Source: Desulfuromonadales bacterium
GTDB taxonomy: Bacteria; Desulfobacterota; Desulfuromonadia; Geobacterales; Pseudopelobacteraceae
DNA: 64,000 nt
Assembly (NCBI GenBank): GCA_013349325.1
Contig: DUZX01000003.1
Span: forward strand, 1-64,000
Direction: 5' to 3'
Below the pieces are notes generated by a model. It worked only from the letters and a program-made list of their open reading frames with translations, did no database searches and had not been told where the DNA came from. Positions 26,370 through 34,952 of this stretch are shown here, in pieces (the stretch's first letter is position 1; every line of letters begins with the position of its first letter). Position numbers and translations under genes: made by a program.

Positions 26370-27428
26370 ATGAATATTGAACAGATGAAAGTAGTGATCA
26401 CGGAGATCCTCACGAAAACCGATCTGACCCCCTGCGTGGTCGGCCATCGCGGCGTCGGCAAGAGCGCCGGGATTATTCAAGCCTGCCGGGAGATGGAGCA
26501 CCGCTATATATCGCTGCGTCTGGGGCAGATGGAAGTCGGTGATCTGGTCGGAATCCCCTTTCGCGACGGTGATGTCATGCACTGGTCGCGCCCCTCCTGG
26601 TGGCCTGGTGATGATCAGCCTCTAACGCTGGTTCATTGTGATGAGCTCAACCGTGCCCAGCAGGAGGATACCCTGCAGGCCATCTTCCAGTTTGTTGAAC
26701 CGCCGACCGAAGGGCTGCTGCGTTCGCTGCATACCCATCATCTCTCGAAACGCCACAAGGTGATCGTCAGCATCAATCCTCCCGACGGCAGCTATCAGGT
26801 TGCCACGCTTGACCGGGCACTGATTGACCGGATGGTGATGCTGTTCGTCGAGACCGATTATCACTGCTGGGCACGCTATGCCGCTCAGCGTGAGTTGGCC
26901 GGTGATGTACGTCAGTTTCTGGCAGCCAACTCCGGTATGCTGGCGCGCCAGGGGGCGCCGATGGAGCTACAGGTGGAACCGACCGAACGGGGTTGGGAGA
27001 TGGTGAGTGTGCTTCGTAAAAACTGCCGCTTTCCGGGTGACCTGGAGATGGAGGTATATGCCGGTATCATCGGTAAAGAGGCCGCCATCACCTTTATGCG
27101 CTGGCTCGCTGATCACAAGGGGCGCCCGGTGACTGCCGCCCAAGTGCTGAGCGACTGGCCGCTGGTTGCGGAGCGGGCAGCGGGACAGCGTGACGACGTG
27201 CAGACCGCCACGATTAACGACCTCACGGCGATGCTGCAAATCTCACCGACGCTCACGCCGGACCAGGAGGCGAATCTGGTGGCTTACATCGCCGTACTGT
27301 CGCGTGATCTGCGTTTTGCCTTTGTCAAGTCGCTGCTCAAGATACCGGCGGTAGCGCTCGTTCTTGCTCAGGACAAATATGATAGCGTGGTCTTCGACGC
27401 CATCCGGATCATTTCTCAGGAGGTGTGA
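26370..27428 (+). CDS. MoxR-family AAA+ ATPase
   Basis: The 352-residue AAA+ protein has Walker A VGHRGVGKSAG and Walker B LTLVHCDELNRAQQ, followed by sensor motifs. MoxR ATPases act with VWA proteins as chaperones that activate or insert metals into enzymes. The next gene encodes such a VWA protein 9 bp downstream, so the two form the usual pair. The ribosome site is weak (GGAACC). No client enzyme is encoded adjacent, so the target is unknown. Confidence 0.87.
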   Translation: MNIEQMKVVITEILTKTDLTPCVVGHRGVGKSAGIIQACREMEHRYISLRLGQMEVGDLVGIPFRDGDVMHWSRPSWWPGDDQPLTLVHCDELNRAQQEDTLQAIFQFVEPPTEGLLRSLHTHHLSKRHKVIVSINPPDGSYQVATLDRALIDRMVMLFVETDYHCWARYAAQRELAGDVRQFLAANSGMLARQGAPMELQVEPTERGWEMVSVLRKNCRFPGDLEMEVYAGIIGKEAAITFMRWLADHKGRPVTAAQVLSDWPLVAERAAGQRDDVQTATINDLTAMLQISPTLTPDQEANLVAYIAVLSRDLRFAFVKSLLKIPAVALVLAQDKYDSVVFDAIRIISQEV

Positions 27429-27437
27429 TGAGACTTC

Positions 27438-28610
27438 ATGTTATCCACCACTCTTGAAAACGCCATCATCCGCCTGCTGCGCGAACGCCCGTTCTATGGG
27501 CATTTTATCCTCAACCTGCGCCGCGAGCGGCGCCCTCTGCAGGGTAAGGCTGCCGCTGTCACCGTGCGGGATGGCATTCCTGTTCTGGCGGTTGCTGCGG
27601 AACCTTTTACTGCGCTGTCGGCCCAGCAGCAGCGGGTGCTGCTGGAGCATCTCGTCAAACACCTGCTGCATCTGCATCCGCTGCGCCGCAAGGGGCGCAA
27701 TCAGCATGATTGGGACATCTCATGCGATCTGGCGATAAATCCGGGTATTGTCGACCTGCCGGAAGATGCGCTGCTGCCGGAGTATTACGGGGCGGATGAC
27801 GGGCTGTCTGCAGAGGAGTATTACCAGCAGTTGGTGCCATCCTTTGATGCCGGCAATCTGGAGGGGAGCGGCTTTGGTGACGCTACCTGTGAGGAACGGG
27901 GGGCGGCTGACGACGGTAAAGGGAAAGATTCGGGAACGACGTTGGACAGCCATGAACTTTGGAGCGATGCCGACAGTACGCCGCTCCCGCTGGCAGAGGA
28001 GGCCGTGCGGGCTATTACGCGCGAGAGCCTGCGCGGTAGCGATGGTGAAATTCCGTTTGAACTTGCTACGGTGATCGAGAGTCTGCTGCAGCCGTCGCCG
28101 CTCCCCTGGCGTCAGATTCTACGGCAGTTTATGGCCACCGCCGGTCGCACCGGGCACCGCAGTTCCTGGATGCGCGAGCACCGCCGTTTCAGCCATGCCA
28201 CCCCCGGTATCCGCAAACGTCGTCGCCTTAACCTGCTGGTAGGGATTGACGTCAGTGATTCTACCAATATCAGCGCCCTGCGCGAGGCTTTTGCGCTGGA
28301 GCTCCTGCAGATCGCCCGCAGCAGCGAATCCCATATTACCGTGTTGTACGCCAACAGCCGTATCCGGCAGATTGAGTCATTTTCCGGAAATCCCGGTATT
28401 GTGCAACGCTACGATGGTGGTGGTTTTACCGATCTGCGTCCGGTTTTTGAGTACGCCTGTGGGATGCAGCCACTGCCGACTGCGGTCATCTATCTGACCG
28501 ACGGTATCGGGCCGGTTCCCGAGCAGATGCAGTTTCCGACGCTGTGGGTCTTGACGGCGGACGGAGAAAAGCCGGCGCCGTGGGGCGTCGAATTACGAAT
28601 GGAGATCTGA
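27438..28610 (+). CDS. VWA-like protein with N-terminal metallopeptidase-like domain (DUF2201)
   Basis: The 390-residue protein has an N-terminal region with HLVKHLLHLH and DISCDLAINPG, as in the DUF2201 metallopeptidase-like domain. An acidic, low-complexity middle follows. The C-terminal VWA-like domain has a MIDAS motif, GIDVSDST (DxSxS). Such proteins pair with MoxR ATPases, here immediately upstream. The likely role is client remodelling or cofactor insertion; no direct clue to the client is visible. Confidence 0.85.
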   Translation: MLSTTLENAIIRLLRERPFYGHFILNLRRERRPLQGKAAAVTVRDGIPVLAVAAEPFTALSAQQQRVLLEHLVKHLLHLHPLRRKGRNQHDWDISCDLAINPGIVDLPEDALLPEYYGADDGLSAEEYYQQLVPSFDAGNLEGSGFGDATCEERGAADDGKGKDSGTTLDSHELWSDADSTPLPLAEEAVRAITRESLRGSDGEIPFELATVIESLLQPSPLPWRQILRQFMATAGRTGHRSSWMREHRRFSHATPGIRKRRRLNLLVGIDVSDSTNISALREAFALELLQIARSSESHITVLYANSRIRQIESFSGNPGIVQRYDGGGFTDLRPVFEYACGMQPLPTAVIYLTDGIGPVPEQMQFPTLWVLTADGEKPAPWGVELRMEI

Positions 28611-28612
28611 AT

Positions 28613-29017
28613 ATGGAAACCTGTACAGCGATGACGGCCGAATCGGTCGGCGAAATTCTCCAAAAGGCGGGCGCCGAGGTGATGGTGCGTTCCGGGCGGA
28701 GCGACAGCTACAGTGCGCCGCGCGAATTTTCCTTTGAGGTGAAGGCGATATTTCCGAACGGTATGGGGATGAGTGTGGTCGCCCGGCAATTCAACTATCG
28801 TGATGCCTGGGAAGCCAGCGGGCGTGTCAACGACCTGGTAGATGTAGTGCTGCTGCGTAACGGAGCCCTGACACCGCTCCCCAAAGGATTCCCCTGGTTT
28901 CAGGGGGGCGAGGAGGAGTGCGGCCTTGATGAAGAGCGTTTGATAGAAATTGTAGAATGCGTAAAGAATGTGAACGTTAAACTATACCTGCTGCAGGAGA
29001 TGACCGGAGATTTGTAA
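28613..29017 (+). CDS. Uncharacterised protein in the MoxR-VWA operon
   Basis: I do not recognise this 134-residue protein. It is soluble and acidic, with a predicted alpha/beta mix. It has no signal peptide, membrane helix or metal motif; EEECGLDEERL holds its only cysteine after residue 40. The ATG at 28613 lies 2 bp after the VWA stop; an upstream in-frame start would overlap that gene. Its place suggests a third partner or adaptor of the MoxR-VWA pair. Confidence applies to its being a gene, not to its function. Confidence 0.7.
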   Translation: METCTAMTAESVGEILQKAGAEVMVRSGRSDSYSAPREFSFEVKAIFPNGMGMSVVARQFNYRDAWEASGRVNDLVDVVLLRNGALTPLPKGFPWFQGGEEECGLDEERLIEIVECVKNVNVKLYLLQEMTGDL

Positions 29018-29033
29018 CTACTCCAGCAATGGT

Positions 29034-29068
29034 CATAACCATGGTTATAGCCCATAACCATGGTTATG
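29034..29068. promoter_or_regulatory. Paired 16-bp palindromes, likely activator sites for dctA
   Basis: CATAACCATGGTTATG is a perfect palindrome at 29053-29068. A copy differing only in its last base is at 29034-29049, with centres 19 bp apart. A half copy (ATGGTTATA) follows at 29141. The pair lies about 155-190 bp upstream of the sigma-54 promoter of dctA, the usual distance for enhancer-binding proteins. Confidence 0.65.
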
Positions 29069-29223
29069 ATGCTGCAACTCTCAAAAATATAACAAGAATA
29101 TAAGATTTGACCTTGTCTGCCCCCGTTTTTCCCCTCAATCATGGTTATACCCATTCCTGTACACAACTCAGAATAAATCAAAATTATACTAATAATAACA
29201 GCGTCTTAAAATTGTATACGTTT

Positions 29224-29240
29224 TTGGCATCCCGATTGCT
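29224..29240 (+). promoter_or_regulatory. Sigma-54 promoter of dctA
   Basis: TTGGCATCCCGATTGCT matches the sigma-54 -24/-12 consensus at the key positions (TTGGCA and TTGCT) with GG-N10-GC spacing. It lies 38 bp before the dctA ATG. RpoN control of dctA is known in rhizobia and reported for dicarboxylate transport in Geobacter. Confidence 0.75.
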
Positions 29241-29278
29241 AATATATCGTTATAAATTCAGCCAAAAGGAGTCACACC

Positions 29279-30595
29279 ATGAACGGAAAGAAGTTTTATC
29301 AACACCTCTACTTTCAGGTTTTAACCGCCATCACCATCGGAATCTGTGTCGGGCATTTTTACCCTGAAACCGGTGCCGCCATGAAGCCGCTCGGTGATGG
29401 CTTCATCAAGCTGATCAAGATGATTATCGCTCCGGTTATCTTCTGTACCGTCGTGACCGGCATTGCCGGCATGGAGGATATGAAAAAGGTCGGCCGGGTC
29501 GGCGCAAAAGCGTTGCTCTACTTTGAAATCGTATCCTCAGTGGCACTGGCGATCGGTCTATTGTTGGTTACTATCATTCAGCCGGGAGCCGGGATGAATG
29601 CCGATGTAACCAAGCTTGATACCAAGGCCCTGACGACCATCACGTCCAAGGCGACCTCGCACAGCACGGTTGATTTTCTGATAAATATCATTCCCAACAG
29701 CGTCATAGATGCCTTTGCAAAGGGTGATATCTTACAGGTTCTCTTTTTTGCAATTTTATTCGGATTCGCACTCTCAATGCTGGGCGAGCGCGGCAAAGTG
29801 GTTTTCAAGCTGATCGACGAGACCGCTCACGTACTGTTCGGTATCGTTGGAGTTATCATGAAGGCAGCTCCAATCGGCGCTTTCGGCGCCATGGCCTTTA
29901 CAATCGGCAAATTCGGGCTCGGTTCACTGGCCAAACTCGGCATGTTGATGGGCAGTTTTTATCTGACCTGCCTGTTGTTTGTCTTTATCGTGCTGGGGAG
30001 CATCGCCAAAATGTGTGGTTTCAGCATCTTCAAATTCATCAAGTATATTAAGGAAGAGCTGCTGATCGTACTGGGAACGTCCTCATCCGAATCCGTCCTG
30101 CCGCGCATGATGGCCAAGCTGGAGAATCTGGGCTGCACAAAATCGGTGGTCGGCCTTGTTATCCCGACCGGCTATTCCTTCAATTTGGACGGTACCTCCA
30201 TTTATCTGACCATGGCAGCGGTTTTTGTGGCTCAGGCGACCAACACACCGCTGACCTGGACGCAGACTTTCACCATCCTGGGCGTCCTGATGTTGACTTC
30301 CAAAGGTGCCGCCGGTGTTACCGGCAGCGGCTTCATTACTCTGGCAGCCACCTTTGCTGCCATCCCGACCATTCCGGTGGCCGGTCTGGCACTGATACTC
30401 GGTATCGACCGCTTTATGTCCGAGGCGCGCGCCCTGACAAACCTGGTTGGTAACGGTGTGGCAACGGTAGTTATCTCGCGCTGGGAAAACGAACTTGATA
30501 TGACGCGCATGTCGCAGATCCTTAATAATGAAACCGACCTTGAAGCGGAAGAACCGGAACTGGTTATGGAAGCTGAGCCTGCAGCTGCAGAGTAG
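29279..30595 (+). CDS. dctA: C4-dicarboxylate:cation symporter DctA
   Basis: The 438-residue inner-membrane carrier belongs to the DAACS (glutamate/dicarboxylate) family. Family marks are [19 protein letters not shown], a serine-rich re-entrant loop ([12 protein letters not shown]), [14 protein letters not shown] and [15 protein letters not shown]. It should import succinate, fumarate or malate. The match to DctA is closer than to GltP, but substrate is inferred. AAAAGGAG lies before the ATG. Sigma-54 and paired palindromes upstream point to activation by a two-component regulator. A ribbon-helix-helix gene follows in the same transcript. Confidence 0.9.
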   Translation: MNGKKFYQHLYFQVLTAITIGICVGHFYPETGAAMKPLGDGFIKLIKMIIAPVIFCTVVTGIAGMEDMKKVGRVGAKALLYFEIVSSVALAIGLLLVTIIQPGAGMNADVTKLDTKALTTITSKATSHSTVDFLINIIPNSVIDAFAKGDILQVLFFAILFGFALSMLGERGKVVFKLIDETAHVLFGIVGVIMKAAPIGAFGAMAFTIGKFGLGSLAKLGMLMGSFYLTCLLFVFIVLGSIAKMCGFSIFKFIKYIKEELLIVLGTSSSESVLPRMMAKLENLGCTKSVVGLVIPTGYSFNLDGTSIYLTMAAVFVAQATNTPLTWTQTFTILGVLMLTSKGAAGVTGSGFITLAATFAAIPTIPVAGLALILGIDRFMSEARALTNLVGNGVATVVISRWENELDMTRMSQILNNETDLEAEEPELVMEAEPAAAE

Positions 30596-30612
30596 AAAAC
30601 GGGAGTTGAGCA

Positions 30613-30783
30613 ATGGCAAATATCCATAAAGAAAATGCACGCTATAATGTGGTATCGTTACGAATAACAGACGCCGAAAAAGAGGCCATGGAGCAGGCAA
30701 CGCGCAGCAGTCGCAAGAGTATGTCGAAAATTTTACGCGAAGCGATCCAGCTCTATATTCCGCAGATCGTTCCCAAAGTTTGA
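30613..30783 (+). CDS. Small ribbon-helix-helix (CopG-like) protein
   Basis: A 56-residue open frame begins MANIHKENARYNVVSLRITD, 17 bp after the dctA stop with a GGGAG site. The beta strand YNVVSLRITDAEKEAM and the two helices ending ILREAIQLYI fit a CopG/Arc-type DNA-binding fold. It probably regulates transcription, perhaps of dctA itself. No toxin partner is next to it. Confidence 0.7.
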   Translation: MANIHKENARYNVVSLRITDAEKEAMEQATRSSRKSMSKILREAIQLYIPQIVPKV

Positions 30784-30801
30784 CAAGGGGAGGGGGAAGC
30801 T

Positions 30802-31019
30802 ATGAAGCGACGTAGTGTAATCTCAATTATAAGCTGTCTGGTGGGCTTACTTACTGTCGTACGCTGCTTCCGGTAAAGACGATGCCAAGGCGCTGGTAAA
30901 GAGCACAGTTGTACTTTGTGTCATACAAAAGTAACCGGGCAGATGGTTGTAAAGACAGTCGTTGCTGTTGATCATGTCGTAATGATCTGTCGGACAAGAT
31001 TCGGGAAATGAAGAGATAG
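30802..31019 (+). pseudogene. Decayed small monoheme c-type cytochrome
   Basis: The remnant starts with MKRRSVISIISCLVGLLT, the front of a signal peptide, then hits a stop. The continuation SYAASGKDDAKALVK is in another frame. The haem motif CTLCH (codons 30910-30924) is back in the first frame. A C-terminal piece, NDLSDKIREMKR, ends in the third frame at 31019. The pieces line up in the order of a small class I cytochrome c, but at least three frame changes prevent translation. Confidence 0.65.
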
Positions 31020-31057
31020 GTGAAAAAGAGTACTTGATTGGTATACCTGTTTTGAAA

Positions 31058-31094
31058 TAAAAGAGGGGGAACGGCCAACGCCGATCCCCCTCTG
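31058..31094 (-). terminator. Terminator after tatA
   Basis: The minus-strand stem AGAGGGG...CCCCTCT with an inner GGCGTTGGCC-type stem is followed by TTTTA. It lies 27 bp beyond the tatA stop. Confidence 0.75.
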
Positions 31095-31120
31095 AGTCAA
31101 GACAGTTGTCGCTGCAACAA

Positions 31121-31309
31121 TCAGCTTTTTTTGTCAGAATCATCACTCTTGGGCTTGATTTCGATTTCGTCCTTACCTTCGGACGCTTTCTTGAAGTTGC
31201 GGATACTTTTTCCAAATGCTCCACCGATTTCCGGCAATTTACCCGCCCCGAAAACAACCAGCACTATAACCAGCACGACGATCATTTCAGGCAATCCAAA
31301 TCCAAACAT
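31121..31309 (-). CDS. tatA: Twin-arginine translocase subunit TatA/TatE
   Basis: This 62-residue protein has one membrane helix (about 7-24), the [10 protein letters not shown] hinge and an amphipathic helix ([13 protein letters not shown]), followed by a charged tail: the complete TatA plan. TatA forms the pore for folded proteins with twin-arginine signals, such as HybO and HybA encoded in this window. tatB and tatC are not adjacent. Its own terminator follows. Confidence 0.93.
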   Translation of the reverse strand: MFGFGLPEMIVVLVIVLVVFGAGKLPEIGGAFGKSIRNFKKASEGKDEIEIKPKSDDSDKKS

Positions 31310-31543
31310 TCAATCCTCCCCGGAAGCGATATTCTTATCGTAGCCGTGACACTATTACACCGTAATAAAAAAAAATCAAGTATTGCACATGATGGCTGCA
31401 TGGAAGTCCGGATACCGGGATGGGGCATGTCATGTCTGCCGAAAATTCAGTCAATTCCGGGCTTTCAATGCGGAGTTGTGATAGATTGACTCTGGTTTGG
31501 CAGCATGTTACAAGCTATCTATCTCACCGCACAAGGATGACGT

Positions 31544-33238
31544 ATGACACAGCTACCTCTAACCGGCATGACGGCGCTTCGAAACAGGATGCTTGTAACG
31601 GCTCTGCTCGTCGCTCTGATAATCGGAGCATTCGTGGCGCTCTTCGGCGGTGGTACATCGGCACTGCCGACGGCTCTTGTTGCTGCGCTGGCCAGTTCGC
31701 TGGTCTGTTACGTTTATATGCAGCGTGTCATCAGCACTGTACGGGCCGACCAGTACTCGTTGGCGACGGTCCTGCTGTCACCGGCCAGAATCGCCCAGCT
31801 GCAGGCCGAGCCGGACGGTTTCGTGGCTTTGGAAGTGCTGCGCTCTGAGATCGTGAGCGCGCGTGAATCCCGTCGCACCGAGCAGCAAAAATTGCTGCAG
31901 CAGATTTTTGATACTCAGGAAAAACTGCATCTGATGATGCATGAATGGTCAACCGGCGATGAGCAGGGCAGACGTCAGGTTCAGGACGCGGTCGTCGTCA
32001 TGGAGCGTCTTAACAGCTCATTCTCTCTGGTTCTTGCAGAAATCGATGTGCTCTCGGGGCGGACGGAAGAGCGCGCTTCGATTTCAACCGAGATGAGTGC
32101 TACGACGGAAACTATCGCCGAAAATATCAACCAGTATTCAGATTTCGTGGTCGAAACATCCAGTTCGATCGAACAGATGGCACGAGCTATTCGCGAAACG
32201 GCGCACAATATCAAAGAGCTTTCGTATTCTACCGAACAGACCGTGTCATCAATCAATATGATCAGCTCTTCGCAGGCGACGGTTCGTGATAATTCGGAAC
32301 GAAGTTCTGCCGCTTCCGAGAGTGTCCGCACCCAGGCTCAGCAGGGGCTGCGCAGTATGTCTGCCACCATGCTGGCGATGCAGGAGATCGTCAAAAGCTA
32401 TGATGAGTCGTTTGAATCGATCAATCGTCTGGCGCGCTGTTCCGTACGGGTGGGGGATTTCCTGGGAATTATTCGTGAGGTGGTTGAACAGACCAATCTG
32501 TTGTCGCTGAACGCGTCCATCATTGCCGCCCAGGCCGGAAGCCGTGGCCGGGCCTTTGCCGTTGTGGCCGAGGAGGTCCGCTCACTTGCACGGCGGACAT
32601 CATCTTCTACGAAAGAAATTGAAGAGCTGGTACGCAACATTCAGAAAGAAACCGCCTCGGTGCAGCACTCGGTCACCCAGGGGAAGGAAAAGGTCAAGGA
32701 GGGGGTCAAAATATCATCTCTGGCCAATGATGCTCTGGTTAAGATCGATCGAGGTGCCGAAGATGCCTTTAAGCTGGTATCGAGCATCGCAGCAGAAACA
32801 ACCGAACAGGCATCCAATATTCAGCGCATAACCCAGGAAGCCGAAAAGAACCTTGAACTTGTCCGCCAGGTAACGCTGGCGACGGAACAGCAGCAGCAGG
32901 GAACGCATCTGATTGTTAACAACCTCGAACAGATGCGTGATCTTACCATCCGGATCAATATTTCCGCCCAGGAACAGGCCAAAGGGAATCGTCTCTATCT
33001 GACCAGTGTTATGGAAGACAATGAGCGTACGCGGGTATTGAAACATGATGCGGCCCGTGATATGGCCTTGGCCGGACAGGCGGTGGAGGCGACCCGCAGC
33101 GTTGAAGCGCAGATCGGCGCTACGATTGCCGGGAGCCAGAATGTTATTGCCGCTCTGGCAGAGCTGACGCGACTTTTGGAACGGTATCGCGGGGCATCAC
33201 TCCTGAAAAAAGATTCGGAGGATATCGCGCATGTCTAA
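31544..33238 (+). CDS. Methyl-accepting chemotaxis protein without sensor domain
   Basis: The 564-residue protein begins with two adjacent membrane helices (about 16-35 and 42-60) joined by a very short turn, so there is no periplasmic sensor. The rest is a long coiled coil and the MCP signalling tip [20 protein letters not shown]. It may sense membrane state or a cytoplasmic partner. AAGGA lies 6 bases before the ATG. The next gene, an outer-membrane-type protein, starts within its last codons (8-bp overlap), an odd pairing for an MCP. Confidence 0.9.
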   Translation: MTQLPLTGMTALRNRMLVTALLVALIIGAFVALFGGGTSALPTALVAALASSLVCYVYMQRVISTVRADQYSLATVLLSPARIAQLQAEPDGFVALEVLRSEIVSARESRRTEQQKLLQQIFDTQEKLHLMMHEWSTGDEQGRRQVQDAVVVMERLNSSFSLVLAEIDVLSGRTEERASISTEMSATTETIAENINQYSDFVVETSSSIEQMARAIRETAHNIKELSYSTEQTVSSINMISSSQATVRDNSERSSAASESVRTQAQQGLRSMSATMLAMQEIVKSYDESFESINRLARCSVRVGDFLGIIREVVEQTNLLSLNASIIAAQAGSRGRAFAVVAEEVRSLARRTSSSTKEIEELVRNIQKETASVQHSVTQGKEKVKEGVKISSLANDALVKIDRGAEDAFKLVSSIAAETTEQASNIQRITQEAEKNLELVRQVTLATEQQQQGTHLIVNNLEQMRDLTIRINISAQEQAKGNRLYLTSVMEDNERTRVLKHDAARDMALAGQAVEATRSVEAQIGATIAGSQNVIAALAELTRLLERYRGASLLKKDSEDIAHV

Positions 33239-34232
33239 GCTGCTGATGCTTGCGGTACTTGTGTGTGCATGCGGGAGCGCCGAGGCTGCCGATCTTGAGA
33301 TTACTCCGTTTCAAACCCGTAATCAGAGCCCACTCGTGCAGATTTACGGGATTCCGCCGCAGAGCAGTTCTGATATCGTCCCTACCGGAAAGATTCAATT
33401 CAATTTTAATCAGGATCTGAGCAGCAATTATACCGTCCACACTTCGCTGCATGAGCAGATTTCTCTGGATGGCGAAACCTACCGGCTGGCACTCTCGGCG
33501 CGCTACGGCGTGGTTGCCGGTTGGGAGGCCGGTATCGAAGTCCCCTATCTTATTCAGGGGGGCGGTTTTCTGGACAGCTTTGTGATCGAATGGCATAAGG
33601 TCTTTGCGCTTCCGCAGGGGGGGCGTGACACTGTTCCGAAAGGGCGTATCAGCTATCGTTACCGCAAAGACGGGATCCGGAAGCTGGATATGGACAGCTC
33701 ATCATCCGGGATTGGCGATATCAGTCTGACAGGCGGCTATCAGGTGTACGAAAAACAGGACGGCGGGCAGTATGACCGGTTGGCACTCAAGGCATCACTC
33801 AAGCTGCCGACCGGCGACAGTTCGTACCTGCGCGGCAGCGGCGGAACAGATCTGGCGCTGCAACTGTGCGGCGGTATGAACAGTGCCACCGAATGGGGCT
33901 CTCTGGGAATATACGGTTCGCTGGGTGCGCTGGTCATGGCGGGCGGCGACGTCCTGCGGGATCAACACAATCCTGTGGCCGGCATTGGTACATTCGGAGT
34001 AGGGTGGGGGCCGACTTCATGGATTGCGTTCAAACTGCAACTCAACGCTGCCACTCCGTTGTATCACGACAGTTCGCTGGGTGAACTTTCCGGTAGTTCT
34101 GTCCTGCTGGTAAGCGGCGGAACAGTGAAGCTGCCGGGGGGCTATCTGCTGGACATCGGAGTAGGCGAAGATGTTGCCGTGGCAACCGCGCCGGATGTGA
34201 GTTTCCATCTTGGATTGAGTAAAAGCTTCTGA
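33231..34232 (+). CDS. Exported beta-barrel-like protein, DUF3187 family
   Basis: A signal peptide (about 1-19, ending EAADL) leads a 333-residue protein rich in alternating beta-strand patterns. The last residues, [10 protein letters not shown], end in aromatic Phe, as is usual for outer-membrane barrels. It fits the DUF3187 family; function is unknown. It overlaps the MCP gene by 8 bp and ends at a strong bidirectional terminator. Coupling to the MCP hints at a surface or transport role in sensing, which is speculative. Confidence 0.8.
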   Translation: MSKLLMLAVLVCACGSAEAADLEITPFQTRNQSPLVQIYGIPPQSSSDIVPTGKIQFNFNQDLSSNYTVHTSLHEQISLDGETYRLALSARYGVVAGWEAGIEVPYLIQGGGFLDSFVIEWHKVFALPQGGRDTVPKGRISYRYRKDGIRKLDMDSSSSGIGDISLTGGYQVYEKQDGGQYDRLALKASLKLPTGDSSYLRGSGGTDLALQLCGGMNSATEWGSLGIYGSLGALVMAGGDVLRDQHNPVAGIGTFGVGWGPTSWIAFKLQLNAATPLYHDSSLGELSGSSVLLVSGGTVKLPGGYLLDIGVGEDVAVATAPDVSFHLGLSKSF

Positions 34233-34234
34233 TC

Positions 34235-34279
34235 GGCAACAAAAAAGCCCCAGCTAATACGTGGGGCTTTTTTGTTGCC
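34235..34279. terminator. Bidirectional terminator between the DUF3187 gene and leuD
   Basis: Perfect 18-bp arms, from GGCAACAAAAAAGCCCCA to TGGGGCTTTTTTGTTGCC, flank a 9-base loop. The stem core GCCCCA/TGGGGC with T-runs on both strands can stop both convergent transcripts. Confidence 0.92.
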
Positions 34280-34290
34280 ATGTACTGCTG

Positions 34291-34818
34291 TCAGTATTTC
34301 TGGTCGGCGTAATCGACCCAGCCACCGGCCGTGACCAGTGCCTTGTCGAAGGGTGAAATCTCGAATGTAAAGTCCTTCTGTTTGCCCCCGCCATTCATCG
34401 TCAGGGTGCCGCCTTCGATGTCGATATTCATGTGTGCATCCGCGTCATCTGCATGAGAAAAAATAATATCAAGATCGGCCTTGGGCAGCTCAATGGCGGC
34501 CATGCCGCAGTTAAACATGTTCTGGCGGAAGATGCGGGCAAAGGATTCGGCAATCACGGAGGTGATGCCGTTGACTTCGAATACCCAGGGGGCATGTTCT
34601 CGGGACGACCCGCAGCCGAAATTGGCGCGCGAGACAATTACTTTGGCGTTGGTCGTTTTCGGTCCCTTTGCGTCAAAACCGGGCAGTTTCAGGTCTTCCA
34701 GGATATACGGTTTTAGATCTTCCTTGGTAATCTCGGTCAGGTATTTGGCCGGGATGATCTCGTCGGTATTGATGTCGCTGCGGTCAAGAAAGAGGACCGG
34801 TCCTCCGAATGTTTTCAT
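34291..34818 (-). CDS. leuD: 3-isopropylmalate dehydratase small subunit LeuD
   Basis: The 175-residue swivel domain of isopropylmalate isomerase works with LeuC in leucine synthesis. Landmarks are RSDINTDEIIPAKYL and NFGCGSSREHAPW. The start MKTFGGPVLFL has AAGGAG upstream; the longer open frame upstream is non-coding and contains the CACAGAG inverted repeat. It is the short, archaeal-type small subunit that fits the LeuC type encoded upstream. Confidence 0.94.
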   Translation of the reverse strand: MKTFGGPVLFLDRSDINTDEIIPAKYLTEITKEDLKPYILEDLKLPGFDAKGPKTTNAKVIVSRANFGCGSSREHAPWVFEVNGITSVIAESFARIFRQNMFNCGMAAIELPKADLDIIFSHADDADAHMNIDIEGGTLTMNGGGKQKDFTFEISPFDKALVTAGGWVDYADQKY

Positions 34819-34859
34819 AAAATAGCTCCTTCTAAGATAATTACATGCAAAATCGTATT

Positions 34860-34945
34860 GAAACACAGAGCAACGGAGCAACGGAGAAAAATAAAAGTTA
34901 GAATTCAGATGGATTCTCTCTGTTGCTTAGTTGCTCTGTGTTTCC
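34860..34945. repeat. Long inverted repeat (CACAGAG family) between leuC and leuD
   Basis: GAAACACAGAGCAAC at 34860-34874 continues as an arm of about 28 bp. The arm at 34917-34944 is its reverse complement with three mismatches. It fills the gap between two operon genes, as the related element does between hybB and hybC. The arms share the CACAGAG word, but the two elements are otherwise different. Confidence 0.8.
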
Positions 34946-34952
34946 AAATTTT

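Noticed and set aside
34235-34279. The 18-bp inverted repeat as an operator
   Set aside because: GC core flanked by T-runs on both strands between convergent genes is a terminator.
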